This document shows positions 48,364 through 61,080 of a stretch of DNA of 64,000 nt, piece by piece. A program made the position numbers and the translations under genes. This DNA comes from Methanosarcina barkeri 3 (lineage in GTDB: Archaea > Halobacteriota > Methanosarcinia > Methanosarcinales > Methanosarcinaceae): contig NZ_CP009517.1 of NCBI RefSeq assembly GCF_000970305.1, forward strand, positions 3,100,001-3,164,000, written 5' to 3'. Under the pieces are notes generated by a model. That model was given only the letters and a program-made list of their open reading frames with translations, was not told the origin of the DNA and ran no database searches. Position 1 is the stretch's first letter. The number at the start of each line of letters is the position of its first letter.

Positions 48364-49542
48364 TCAGAAGTCAGTCATAACCCTGAACTGGTCAATTTCC
48401 GGTTTGTTAAGGCTGTTGATAAACTGCTCGGCAACTTCCCTTATGTCTTTTGCGTTAGTAATCGCACGTCCGACAACAAGGATGTCAGCACCCTGGCTAA
48501 GAGCTACAGGCACTTTATCAAGACGGACCCCGCCTGCAACAGCAACCAGAGTCTTTGGAGCAACCTTCTTGATTTCGGCGATATCGCCCCATGCATGTTC
48601 AGTGGCCTCAATGTCGATTCCACGATGGAGTTCAATGACATCAGGCATGACCTTAAGCTGCTTTAAGACAGAAATTGGATCGCGCTGATTAAGTGTATCC
48701 ATGACAGCATAAATACCTGTCTTATGAGCTTCCTCGATAAGCTTGTCAATTGTGTTGATCGGAGCAAGAGCTGAGACTACAATAGCGTCTCCTGCAGCAT
48801 CGGCAACCATTCTTGCTTCAAGGTTTCCGGTATCCAGAGTCTTCAGGTCAGCAACTATGAAGGCATCAGGTCTAACCTGTCTGATTTTTGAAATGACATC
48901 CATACCGTAACGTTTGATAAGAGGTGTGCCTGCTTCGATAATAACGTGATCGCTTTTAGGAATCTGGGAAATAGCAGATTGCACAAATTCGATGTCAGGA
49001 TTGTCAAAAGCAACCTGCAGGTAAGGTGGATCCCAGAGCCTTGTAACCTTGAATCCCATAATAGCATGGGTAGACTTGTTGCTTTCCTCAAGAACTGTGT
49101 TAATGTCCGGGAAGCCTTCAAGAGCACGTTTGATTGCAAGTTTTGTAGCTCCGTAATTATACCTGTAGATCTTGTTGTAATCCTGGGCATCAGGATGAAT
49201 AAAGACACTGACTACAATAACAAGTTCTTCAACCTGGTCCTTTGAGATTACGCCTTCTTCTACTGAGTCTGCTACTGCTTTTGCAACAGCTGACTGAGCA
49301 GGTCCGAAAATTTTTCCTGCCTGATCCATATTTTTTACCGTAACCTTCGGAATAATGAGGGTCGAAGGTTTTGGAGGCAGATTGGGCCTGATAACGGAAA
49401 GGAGTGGAGTATGTCCGACTGAAAGCTGAGTCAGACCGTTTGCAAAAGCTTGCCCTACGGGGCCTCCCTTGTCTCCTATCATCAAATCAACATGGGCAAG
49501 TTCTGCACCCTGCCCCATTAAAGCTTCTCCTATTTGAAACAT
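48364..49542 (-). CDS. fae-hps: Bifunctional formaldehyde-activating enzyme / hexulose-6-phosphate synthase
   Basis: The 392-residue protein joins two enzymes. Residues 1-160 form Fae ([20 protein letters not shown]), which condenses formaldehyde with tetrahydromethanopterin. Residues 165-392 form Hps ([28 protein letters not shown]), which splits or makes hexulose 6-phosphate, so it yields ribulose 5-phosphate from fructose 6-phosphate in archaea lacking the pentose phosphate route. The start follows GAGGTC. With tpiA next door, it supports sugar-phosphate synthesis. Confidence 0.95.
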   Translation of the reverse strand: MFQIGEALMGQGAELAHVDLMIGDKGGPVGQAFANGLTQLSVGHTPLLSVIRPNLPPKPSTLIIPKVTVKNMDQAGKIFGPAQSAVAKAVADSVEEGVISKDQVEELVIVVSVFIHPDAQDYNKIYRYNYGATKLAIKRALEGFPDINTVLEESNKSTHAIMGFKVTRLWDPPYLQVAFDNPDIEFVQSAISQIPKSDHVIIEAGTPLIKRYGMDVISKIRQVRPDAFIVADLKTLDTGNLEARMVADAAGDAIVVSALAPINTIDKLIEEAHKTGIYAVMDTLNQRDPISVLKQLKVMPDVIELHRGIDIEATEHAWGDIAEIKKVAPKTLVAVAGGVRLDKVPVALSQGADILVVGRAITNAKDIREVAEQFINSLNKPEIDQFRVMTDF

Positions 49543-49661
49543 ATTTGACCTCGTAAAGTGTGATAAATGATATAATTCTGAGTATTGATAACAGTGTGGA
49601 TACTGTATATATATGGAATTAATTTATTATCAACTAAGGATACGAATAACCCTTTTGCCTG

Positions 49662-49829
49662 CTAAATGCCAGCCTTATATAAATAATCTCGTATCATCTC
49701 ATAGGTTTTTTCCGCAGCCCTGATAGAGTCACAGAGAGAGCCAAAGCATTTGATTTCGGAGTTTGACTTTGAAATTTCCGGAACCACAGAAAGCTCCCTG
49801 TTAAAGGAGAATTTTAGGACAGATATCAT
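49662..49829 (-). CDS. Possible small protein overlapping the 3' end of nth
   Basis: A 55-codon frame starts at ATG 49827-49829, inside nth in another frame, and runs 139 bp beyond the nth stop. It begins MISVLKFSFNRELSVVPEIS and ends CDSIRAAEKTYEMIRDYLYK then AGI. The part beyond nth has a balanced, protein-like composition with an amphipathic helix pattern, unlike the AT-rich spacers. I do not recognise the family. If real, it is translationally coupled with nth. Confidence 0.4.
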   Translation of the reverse strand: MISVLKFSFNRELSVVPEISKSNSEIKCFGSLCDSIRAAEKTYEMIRDYLYKAGI

Positions 49830-50415
49830 TAAGAGTACATGTTTTGCACCTGGGAGAAATAGGGCGGCAGGTATTTTGCCCTAATTTTACGAGCAGGAGA
49901 TTTATATATCTCCAATCTTTCTGTGGAAAGATCTTTTTTAATTCAGCTTCAGTTTCCTCAGGAGTTTTTGTCTCTACAAGACCGAGCCTGTTAGAAATCC
50001 TGTGAACATGAGTATCTACGGCAAGAGCGTCCTTAAGGAAAGCATGGGCAAGCACACAGTTAGCAGTTTTTCTGCCGACACCAGGCAGTTCAAGAAGAGC
50101 TTCCATATTGTCAGGAACCCTGCCATCATATTTCTCCAGAAGAAGTCTGGAAATTTCCTGTATTCTTCCTGCTTTAACCCTGTAAAAGCCCACATCTTTT
50201 ATAAGAGTTTCAATCTCGCTAACATCAGCTCTGACCATTTCTTCAGGCGTCGAAAAGCTCTCAAAAAGTCTGCTAGCTGCAGGATAGGTGACATCATCCC
50301 TGGTTCTATGGGACATCACAGTGGAAATTAACGAAAAAAAAGGATCTATAAAGCTATCGGTAGCTGCTTCAGGATAAAGTTCAAAGAGCCTCTGCATGAG
50401 TTTGTCAATGTCCAT
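49801..50415 (-). CDS. nth: Endonuclease III (DNA glycosylase/AP lyase)
   Basis: This base-excision repair enzyme removes oxidised pyrimidines and cuts the strand. The 204-residue protein has the helix-hairpin-helix LLELPGVGRKTANCVLAHAF with the catalytic Lys, the catalytic Asp in AVDTHVHRISNRLGL, and the C-terminal iron-sulfur motif CRPISPRCKTCTLNDIC (C-x6-C-x2-C-x5-C). I chose the ATG at 50413-50415 (MDIDKLMQRLFEL); a TTG two codons upstream is less likely. The gene's 3' end overlaps a possible small gene. Confidence 0.95.
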   Translation of the reverse strand: MDIDKLMQRLFELYPEAATDSFIDPFFSLISTVMSHRTRDDVTYPAASRLFESFSTPEEMVRADVSEIETLIKDVGFYRVKAGRIQEISRLLLEKYDGRVPDNMEALLELPGVGRKTANCVLAHAFLKDALAVDTHVHRISNRLGLVETKTPEETEAELKKIFPQKDWRYINLLLVKLGQNTCRPISPRCKTCTLNDICPKILL

Positions 50416-50543
50416 GCTCAAAAATCGATCTTCCCTAATATAAAATTAAGGTTTGAATTTGAACCTGATTAAAGTAATCTCCAAATACACGTCAAGAAGT
50501 CAGGAAGTTAAAAGTTCTGGGAAAAAGATCAGTTTTAAAAGAA

Positions 50544-50615
50544 AGCCAAGATCCGGATTCGAACCGGAATGGAATCGCTCTGCAGGCGATTGCGTAGCCG
50601 CTCCGCCATCTTGGC
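50544..50615 (-). tRNA. tRNA-Cys (GCA), copy 2
   Basis: The minus strand folds as a 72-nt cloverleaf with acceptor GCCAAGA/TCTTGGC, discriminator U, anticodon loop CTGCAGA (anticodon GCA) and T-arm CCGGTTCGAATCCGG. The sequence is identical to the copy at 50680-50751, 64 bp upstream. CCA is not encoded. Confidence 0.97.
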
Positions 50616-50679
50616 ATTTTGCAGATTTGTTTAAGTACTCAATTAAGTAATTTTAAAACAATAAGTCGTGTAGAGAAGA

Positions 50680-50751
50680 AGCCAAGATCCGGATTCGAAC
50701 CGGAATGGAATCGCTCTGCAGGCGATTGCGTAGCCGCTCCGCCATCTTGGC
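50680..50751 (-). tRNA. tRNA-Cys (GCA), copy 1
   Basis: This is the promoter-proximal copy of a tandem pair. A TATA-like ATTTATATATTA on the minus strand at about 50806-50817 lies some 55-65 bp upstream and could drive both copies. In Methanosarcina, tRNA-Cys can be charged both by CysRS and by the SepRS/SepCysS route; duplicated genes are known for this genus. Confidence 0.97.
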
Positions 50752-50878
50752 ATTCTTGATCACGTGTTGCTCGTGTAGCTTCAATTAAAGTAATTTCTAA
50801 TATATAAATATTTAGTTCGAGGCAATCGGTTTTTAAATTTTTAAAGAGAACATGTTCCAAAAATAAAAGGAGTTCTTC

Positions 50879-51499
50879 TTATAAAAGGATAACCCCATTA
50901 GAAAAAATCCTGGAGAAGAATAATCCCGAGAAAGCAAATAGCCATGCCATAACTATGGCTATAAGCAGGATTACAAGTAACATTGGTAGCAGTACAGCTA
51001 TTGCAGACCTTAGCATGCTTACCTCATGGACATACATTCCACCCACAATATAGAGATATATCTCGTAAATTCCGGCAATCCAGCCTATAATGGGGATCCA
51101 GGAAAGTACCATTACAGCAGTTGCATAAGAAATAAATCTTACAGTACCTTCGTAACTTCCCACTCCTCCAAGTACTTTATAAATGATATATAGTATTGCA
51201 GCTTCAATAAAAAGAGAAATGATACCTGCAATAGGTGTTAAGATCACAGTCATAAGTATTGCGAAAAAGCCAAGTCCTCTCACACTACCGTACATACCCT
51301 CATACATTCCATCATACATGCCACCCATATGTGTTCCGGAGCCAAAGAGAACGGTTAAAAGTGCAGCTAAAAGCGCATATATGATGAAACTGATTGCTGC
51401 GAAAGTAAGTGGATCAGTATACCCTCCGGTCTTAGGCATTCCTCTGTAAAAGTCAGATGGTCTTTGCATTACCTCTTTCCATGTTTCAATATAACCCAT
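50879..51499 (-). CDS. Yip1-domain membrane protein
   Basis: The 206-residue protein has about five hydrophobic helices (about residues 30-50, 75-115, 125-150 and 160-195) and an N-terminus MGYIETWKEVMQRPSDFYRG typical of archaeal Yip1-like proteins. The loop after the first helix has the repeated GGMYDGMYEGMYG motif. Function is unknown; the family is involved in membrane organisation in eukaryotes, but that role is not established here. It stands alone on the minus strand upstream of the tRNA-Cys pair. Confidence 0.72.
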   Translation of the reverse strand: MGYIETWKEVMQRPSDFYRGMPKTGGYTDPLTFAAISFIIYALLAALLTVLFGSGTHMGGMYDGMYEGMYGSVRGLGFFAILMTVILTPIAGIISLFIEAAILYIIYKVLGGVGSYEGTVRFISYATAVMVLSWIPIIGWIAGIYEIYLYIVGGMYVHEVSMLRSAIAVLLPMLLVILLIAIVMAWLFAFSGLFFSRIFSNGVILL

Positions 51500-51725
51500 A
51501 AGTTACCCCCAATAAATATAGGCTTAATTTTTATTTAAACAAATTTATTAAAAATAATCTGATAAGACCTAATTGGTCCTAATAACCCAAATTTGACAGA
51601 ATTTATAAATTGACAAAGTATCTTTCTACAAAAAACGTATAGTATTGACGCAGAATTTTTCGGAAAAATGAAAATTGCAAAAAATCGAGAACGATACACA
51701 GAAACATCAAATGTAGGGGGAAAAC

Positions 51726-51747
51726 AGGAGCATGAAGCTCCTTTTTT
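51726..51747 (+). terminator. Intrinsic terminator-like hairpin, plus strand
   Basis: AGGAGC-ATGAA-GCTCCT forms a perfect six-base stem (51726-51731, 51737-51742) followed by TTTTTT on the plus strand. No plus-strand gene that I trust lies upstream, so it may end an unannotated transcript. Confidence 0.45.
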
Positions 51748-51882
51748 CATTTTAATTTTTATTTTTCTGTCAAATTAGAGTAATAAGGTAAGGAGACTAA
51801 GAAGAAATTCATTATAAGCCCGCAAACAGTAAAGGCACATAATATAGAAAACCTCAGCGAACACGAACTATGATGACTAAAT

Positions 51883-52117
51883 AAAATATCAAATAACATA
51901 GTCTAAAATATCAAATAACATAGTCTAAAATATCAAATAACATAGTCTAAAATATCAAATAACATAGTCTAAAATATCAAATAACATAGTCTAAAATATC
52001 AAATAACATAGTCTAAAATATCAAATAACATAGTCTAAAATATCAAATAACATAGTCTAAAATATCAAATAACATAGTCTAAAATATCAAAAAACATAGT
52101 CTAAAATATCAAAAAAC
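51883..52117. repeat. Tandem repeat, 22 bp, almost eleven copies
   Basis: AAAATATCAAATAACATAGT plus CT is repeated nine times without any change (51883-52080), then once with one base changed (ATAAC to AAAAC) and once partially. The array ends 20 bp from the stop codon of the 52137-52523 gene. There are no spacers, so this is not a CRISPR array. Confidence 0.97.
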
Positions 52118-52136
52118 TACAAGCAAGCCAGAGCTC

Positions 52137-52523
52137 TCACATACCAGATTCGTCGTCAGTTATTTCACATTGAGGATTAGTTATTGCTTCTTCACACTTA
52201 CACATGCTCAGTGCTTCAAATAGACCTTCACCCACGCTTATCCCTTTTAGAGCGCATTTTTCCATTAAACGGAAGTAAAGGGCTTCATTTTCACTCTTAA
52301 TAAACTCGCACATCTCAGAAACCGTTTCTTGTGTTACTAGTTCTTCCTTTCTGCTTACCCAATTAGTAACTGATCCGATTAAGTGTTGACGTATGGCTTC
52401 ATCATTCCGGTTCTGCTCTATTACATTCATGAAGACGCATTCATCTCTACTAAGAAGCCACTTACCAAGTCTATACCTGAACTTACTCTCACTATCTTGA
52501 CTAATTTTATTTTCATCAGCCAT
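52137..52523 (-). CDS. Hypothetical protein, 128 residues
   Basis: The protein begins MADENKISQDSESKFRYRLG and has a hydrophilic, mostly helical composition with four Cys, three of them near the C-terminus (ALSMCKCEEAITNPQCEI). There is no signal or membrane segment. The start ATG is preceded by GGGGATG, a plausible ribosome site, after a run of ATT triplets. I do not recognise any family. It is placed between two 22-bp repeat arrays of unrelated sequence. Confidence 0.6.
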   Translation of the reverse strand: MADENKISQDSESKFRYRLGKWLLSRDECVFMNVIEQNRNDEAIRQHLIGSVTNWVSRKEELVTQETVSEMCEFIKSENEALYFRLMEKCALKGISVGEGLFEALSMCKCEEAITNPQCEITDDESGM

Positions 52524-53337
52524 ATTACATCCCCATAATAATAATAATAATAAAAGGCTTCATTATATTTAACAGTTTTAGACGATTTTTATAATATTCA
52601 AAATATCCAAATTTTAGCATAGAATCTGGCAGTTAAAGAGGATGTTAAACATTAAGCTATACCTGAGACTATGAATTGTTAATAAGAAAGTGTAGAGTTG
52701 ATAACGAGAAGTAGTAAGTTAATAACAAGAAGTGGTAGAGTTAATAACGAGAAGTGGCAGAGTTAATAACGAGAAGTGGCAGAGTTAATAACGAGAAGTG
52801 GCAGAGTTAATAACGAGAAGTGGCAGAGAAAACTAAAAAAGAAACAACGAACTCCAGAAACAGCATCAATTTAAATCTGATAATTTAAATCTGATAAATA
52901 GTTTTAAGTATCTTTTAATTTTATGAACAATTTAACTCTTCTAGAAATTAGAATTTCCTTTTGCTCAAGAGATTGACGCTTAAATTTCTATAGGATGTTT
53001 TATGGATCAAGAATTCTTATTTTATTAACAGGTCGCCTATTTATATTCGGTTTGTTTATATAACATGTGCTCATAATATTCAGGGGAGACAGGGTCCAGG
53101 CCTATACTCAATAACGTTGCTTGTCTAAGCAAAAAGTTGTAAATTTTAAATTTTGTCAACAAAATATTGTTAACAGCAGAGTTCCCTTAAACTATAAGAA
53201 AAAGAAGTGAAGGATCTTATGGTAGTACTTTCGAGAGCCAAGCAGTACATAAAAATTCAAACCAAGTATGTTAAAATGTATTGTAAAGCTTAAGTATAAA
53301 TAAAAAAATATAATTTTTTTTGCAAGGGGGTATATGT
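52524..53337. other. Spacer with a 22-bp repeat, upstream of bfr
   Basis: This 814-bp spacer holds an (ATT)n run (about 52536-52552), the 22-bp array and the bfr promoter. A TATA-like AGTATAAATA near 53293 would give a short leader before bfr. I see no other gene. Confidence 0.5.
52697..52827. repeat. Tandem repeat, 22 bp, six copies
   Basis: The unit GTTAATAACGAGAAGTGGCA plus GA is repeated; the four right-hand copies are identical and the two on the left are more variable (GTTGATAACGAGAAGTAGTA, 21 bp). The graded decay from one side suggests growth at one end. Confidence 0.95.
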
Positions 53338-53808
53338 TTGAAAGGAGATCAGAAACTAATCGATTGTCTAAATGCACGTTTGGCAGATGAATTAGCTGCT
53401 ATCAACCAGTACTTTGTCCATGCCGAAATGTGCGAAAACTGGAACTATGACAGGCTGGGCGAAGTAATCGAGAAGCGGGCAATTACCGAGATGAAACACG
53501 CAGAAAAATTGATCGAACGTATCCTCTTCCTTGAAGGGAAGCCAATAGTCAGCAATTTGAGCGAAATTCGTATCGGCGGTCAAGTACCGGAAATGCATGA
53601 TCATGACCACTGGGCCGAAGAAGGAGCTATTCAGGAGTACAATAAGGGCATAAAGTTGGCAACGGAGTTAGGAGACAACGACACTAAAATGCTTCTCGAG
53701 TCACTCCTGAAGGAAGAAACAGAACATATTGACTGGATCGAAGCCCAACTTGACCAGATCAACCAGATAGGTGTCCAGAATTATCTGGCTCAGCAAATCT
53801 ACGAATAA
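53338..53808 (+). CDS. bfr: Bacterioferritin
   Basis: Bacterioferritin stores iron in a 24-subunit shell and holds haem between subunits. The 156-residue protein begins MKGDQKLIDCLNARLADELA. All ferroxidase ligands are present at the standard positions: E18, E51, H54, E94, E127 and H130; the haem-binding methionine M52 (EMKHAE) is also present. The start is TTG at 53338-53340, after AAGGGGG, because the family N-terminus MKGD begins there; no ATG is in frame. A hairpin terminator overlaps the stop codon. Confidence 0.95.
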   Translation: MKGDQKLIDCLNARLADELAAINQYFVHAEMCENWNYDRLGEVIEKRAITEMKHAEKLIERILFLEGKPIVSNLSEIRIGGQVPEMHDHDHWAEEGAIQEYNKGIKLATELGDNDTKMLLESLLKEETEHIDWIEAQLDQINQIGVQNYLAQQIYE

Positions 53809-53836
53809 GGGTGATGCTACTGCATCCTACCCTTTT
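53807..53836 (+). terminator. Hairpin terminator after bfr
   Basis: A stem AAGGGT-GATGC pairs with GCATC-ACCCTT (with a CT bulge) across a four-base loop, followed by TTTT. The left arm starts in the stop codon TAA of bfr (53806-53808). Confidence 0.7.
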
Positions 53837-54251
53837 AAAGTATTGATGAGAATATCATGAAAAAGCCCTGATCAAGAGCAAGAAATTCTCAGTACCTCAA
53901 GTATGTTGATCTAAGTGAACTTATACAAGAAAGCTAAAGATATTTATGTGTAGTCCAATTTTCGCATTGGGATCGCAAAAAATTAAAGATTTTCTCATAG
54001 TTGCATTGTAATCGCAATAGCAAGGAATCTGTTTCACTCGCTTCACTCATTCAAACAGAAGGAAAATAAAGGAGTAAGCAAATTTCACAGATTGAGTATA
54101 CAAAAGCGTAAAAATAACTTAAGAAATATGCTAGAATCAAAATTTAAGATATAAAAGAATTAAAATTTGATATATGCAAGAATCAAAATATACAATAATC
54201 TAAAAGAACTAATTTTTAAAAAAGCCATGGAAAAGTAAAGTATTATAAGGT
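53837..54251. other. Spacer between bfr and 5S rRNA
   Basis: A weak hairpin (TCTGTTT at 54028-54034 with AAACAGA at 54053-54059) is present. It may be part of the 3' end of the rRNA transcript. I see no gene. Confidence 0.4.
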
Positions 54252-54375
54252 GAGCATGGCAGCGATCCAGAGTTCCCGAAGGCTCGCACACTTCAGTACA
54301 GTAAGGAACGCGGGCAGGCTTATCTACTGTGTTCGGGATGGGTACAGGAGTTGCACTGCCGCTATGGCCGCCATA
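54252..54375 (-). rRNA. rrf: 5S ribosomal RNA
   Basis: The minus strand reads as an archaeal 5S rRNA: the terminal stem GGCGGCCATAGCGGCAG is paired near the 3' end with CTGCCATGC, and the conserved CCCATCCCGAACAC loop and GCCTTCGGGAAC region are present. It is the last gene of the rRNA operon. No tRNA follows it. Confidence 0.95.
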
Positions 54376-54447
54376 CTCAACATATAAGAAGGATTGGAAA
54401 AGGAAAAGTCATGTATAAAGTGCTGCATTACTGGATTTCGCCTGGAC

Positions 54448-57368
<2,921 letters not shown>

Positions 57369-57571
57369 CCAGTAAGCGTCCAGTATACAGCACCTATACA
57401 TGACTTCATGTACCTGCATGTCAACACAGGCAATCCGTCCTTCCCCGGAAATTTACTTCCCGGGTGCATTTAATGAGTTTGATAAGTAGACGATCATTGT
57501 ATTATGATCGATGATTTTAATGGTGAGGTTTTGTCGGTTTATCGGCATCTGGGTGGTGGGTTTTTTATGCT
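57369..57571. other. 16S-23S internal transcribed spacer
   Basis: The spacer is only about 200 bp and contains no tRNA: I looked for the tRNA-Ala usual in many euryarchaea and found no cloverleaf. It does hold CCGG-rich inverted repeats (around 57437-57460) that probably form part of the processing stems. Confidence 0.7.
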
Positions 57572-59050
<1,479 letters not shown>

Positions 59051-59273
59051 TGTTAATGTATCGCACACTTCAAAATTAAAGGTCTTGGTCGCAGAAACTT
59101 GCACTAACAACTATCAATTCAGTTATTTCAGTTTCGCGATGATGTGTTATGAAAAACTCTCACCGCCCAGAATTAACCGAACCGACAAAATCCTCGTCAG
59201 ACAGGAAAAAACTCCTGACTCCATTAAAAGATGAAAGAGATTTGTGATTTTTTACCTACGCAATCAGTTTGCG

Positions 59274-59550
59274 CAGGGAGATATACAAGGTATTTCTTGT
59301 ATATAAAGCTTTGTGTTATTCACCTCGACACAATCGCTTTGTGTGAGGGATACATACAAGACATTTCTAGTATATAAAGCTTTCCCGTTCGACAATTTTT
59401 AGCCCAAAGATCCATAGCAAAATAAAAAATTTGCTTGAATCTATAGAGATATTGTTATTCTAATGATACGGGATTATAAGAGAGTCGAATGCTCACAGTT
59501 TTGCTTTCTGTAAGGGATACATACAAGGGATTTCTTGTATATAAAGCTTT
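59274..59550 (-). promoter_or_regulatory. Three tandem rRNA promoter cassettes
   Basis: Three similar cassettes of about 40 bp have TTTATATA boxes (complement at 59300-59307, 59371-59378 and 59538-59545), in the direction of the 16S gene. On its 16S side, each box is followed at once by an inverted repeat: TACAAG-N6-CTTGTA in the first and third and TACAAG-N6-CTAGTA in the second. Repeated promoters are known for archaeal rRNA operons; the palindrome at the same place in each is notable. Confidence 0.65.
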
Positions 59551-60041
59551 TGTTTTGATGATTTTTATCCATAGATTTTATTGCAAAAATGATTTTTTGC
59601 AAAATCTATAGATCTAATGAATACTGATCTTCCCGGATCAGGGATCATCTAATGGGATTACTGATATATATACCTTTCGGGAAAGTTATTCCGAACAAGT
59701 AATACTAAAAGGCTGACAGATATATCTTTCCTAAAAGAAATTAAGTTAAAAAATAACGGATAAGATAGAACATATTTATTGTTGAGTGCAGGCATTTATT
59801 TTTAAATTTATTAAGTGACATTTATTGTAATATGTTTTCTGGTAATTAGCTTAACTTGCTGGAAAATTAGAAAATTTATGCTGCTGTTAAAAAATCTTTG
59901 AATATTAATAATTGTACGTGTTTTTAAATTATATGAGTTAAAGAAAACTCATAAAAACTGGACATAAAGAATAACAAGGCTTCTCGATAGCGAAATCATA
60001 GTTTAAAGTTCAGTGTTAGAACCTTAAACTTGCTCAGTGAG
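59551..60041. other. Spacer between rRNA promoters and mtaCB promoter
   Basis: This AT-rich stretch separates divergent transcription units. Inverted repeats are visible near 59575-59610 (TTGCAAAA and its complement). Another TATA-like GATATATATACC near 59664 may be a further promoter. I see no gene. Confidence 0.4.
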
Positions 60042-60300
60042 TTTTATATATATAGGATTCCAATTAAATTAAGAGGAGTTAGGAGTCCCTTTAAGAAATT
60101 GGGAAGAACTTGGGAAATTTAAACCTGTTTGGATCTCATTTAGTTGTTACTGTGAAAAAACAGGGGGATTAAGTACTAAACAAGACTAAGATATAAAGTA
60201 AGATCTATCTCAGGAGAATTTAGATTTTTAACCCGATTTTTATCCCTGTAAATGATCAGGGATTATTTGCTCCTCAAATGCCAAAATGGAGGTTAGACAT
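60042..60300 (+). promoter_or_regulatory. mtaCB promoter and long leader
   Basis: TTTTATATATATA at 60042-60053 is the probable TATA box, giving a leader of about 220 nt. A hairpin ATCCCTG-TAAATGAT-CAGGGAT (60242-60263) lies 24 nt before the GGAGGT ribosome site (60288-60293). Long leaders are known for mtaCB operons of Methanosarcina and may be used in regulation by Msr proteins or at the RNA level. Confidence 0.6.
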
Positions 60301-61068
60301 TTGATAGATATAGATCCCAGTGGTATTCTGGTTCGTTATAACGTAAAAATGGAAAAGGAAATGACACCGGAAGATGCTGCAGAAGAACTTTACCCAAAGG
60401 ATTCGATGATTTATCCGATTGCAAAGGCTATCTTTGAAGGCGAAGAGGACGACGTTGTTGAAGGGTTGGAGAAAGCTATTGACTCAGGGAAAGACCCTAT
60501 CTCTCTTATCGATGACGCACTGATGGTTGGAATGGGAGTAGTCACGAGACTTTATGATGAGGGAGTTATTTTCCTGCCAAACGTGATGATGTCTGCTGAT
60601 GCCATGCTGGAAGGCATTGACTATGTTAAGCAGAAAGCAGGAAAAGCACCTGTTGTTAAAGGGAAAGTTGTTTGTCACGTTGCAGAAGGGGACGTCCACG
60701 ATATAGGAAAGAATATCGTAGCCGCATTGCTTAGAGCTAACGGATATGAAGTAGTGGATCTTGGAAGAGATGTCCCTGTAGATGAGGTAATATCGGCTGT
60801 CGAGAAAGAAAATCCCCTCATGCTTACAGGTACTGCCCTGATGACCACAACCATGTACGCATTTAAAGAAGTTAATGACAAGCTTCTGGAGAAAGGCTAC
60901 AGGATTCCGTTTGCATGTGGTGGCGGTGCTGTGAACCAGGACTTCGTATCCCAGTATGAGTTAGGCGTATATGGCGAAGAAGCAGCCGATGCTCCTAAGA
61001 TAGCGGATTTCATCAAGGCACATGGGGATAACGTTGTGAAACTGAGGGAGAAATTCCATAAACACTGA
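60301..61068 (+). CDS. mtaC: Methanol-specific corrinoid protein
   Basis: MtaC carries a corrinoid that is methylated by methanol through MtaB. The 255-residue protein has an N-terminal helical cap domain (MTPEDAAEELYPKDSMIYPI) and the B12-binding domain with EGDVHDIGKN, in which H133 is the axial cobalt ligand, and later SGTALMTTTMYAF-like and GGGAVN motifs. The start is TTG at 60301-60303, seven bases after GGAGGT; an ATG five codons upstream lies on top of that ribosome site and is unlikely. It ends 12 bases before mtaB, with which it forms an operon. Confidence 0.96.
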   Translation: MIDIDPSGILVRYNVKMEKEMTPEDAAEELYPKDSMIYPIAKAIFEGEEDDVVEGLEKAIDSGKDPISLIDDALMVGMGVVTRLYDEGVIFLPNVMMSADAMLEGIDYVKQKAGKAPVVKGKVVCHVAEGDVHDIGKNIVAALLRANGYEVVDLGRDVPVDEVISAVEKENPLMLTGTALMTTTMYAFKEVNDKLLEKGYRIPFACGGGAVNQDFVSQYELGVYGEEAADAPKIADFIKAHGDNVVKLREKFHKH

Positions 61069-61080
61069 GGAGATGGAGTA

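Larger units (their letters stand above)
51500..52136. other. Spacer with a large 22-bp repeat array
   Basis: The spacer between the Yip1-like gene and the 52137-52523 gene contains, from left to right, the promoter of the Yip1-like gene, a plus-strand terminator-like hairpin, and the 22-bp array. Short frames near 51535-51778 on both strands look like chance. Confidence 0.5.

Noticed and set aside
51535-51750. 71-codon frame on the minus strand upstream of the Yip1-like gene
   Set aside because: It starts within the hairpin, is rich in Phe, Cys and Ser like spacer translations, and has no ribosome site.
51883-52117. Possible CRISPR array
   Set aside because: The 22-bp units follow each other without spacers and no cas genes are near. 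It is a plain tandem repeat.
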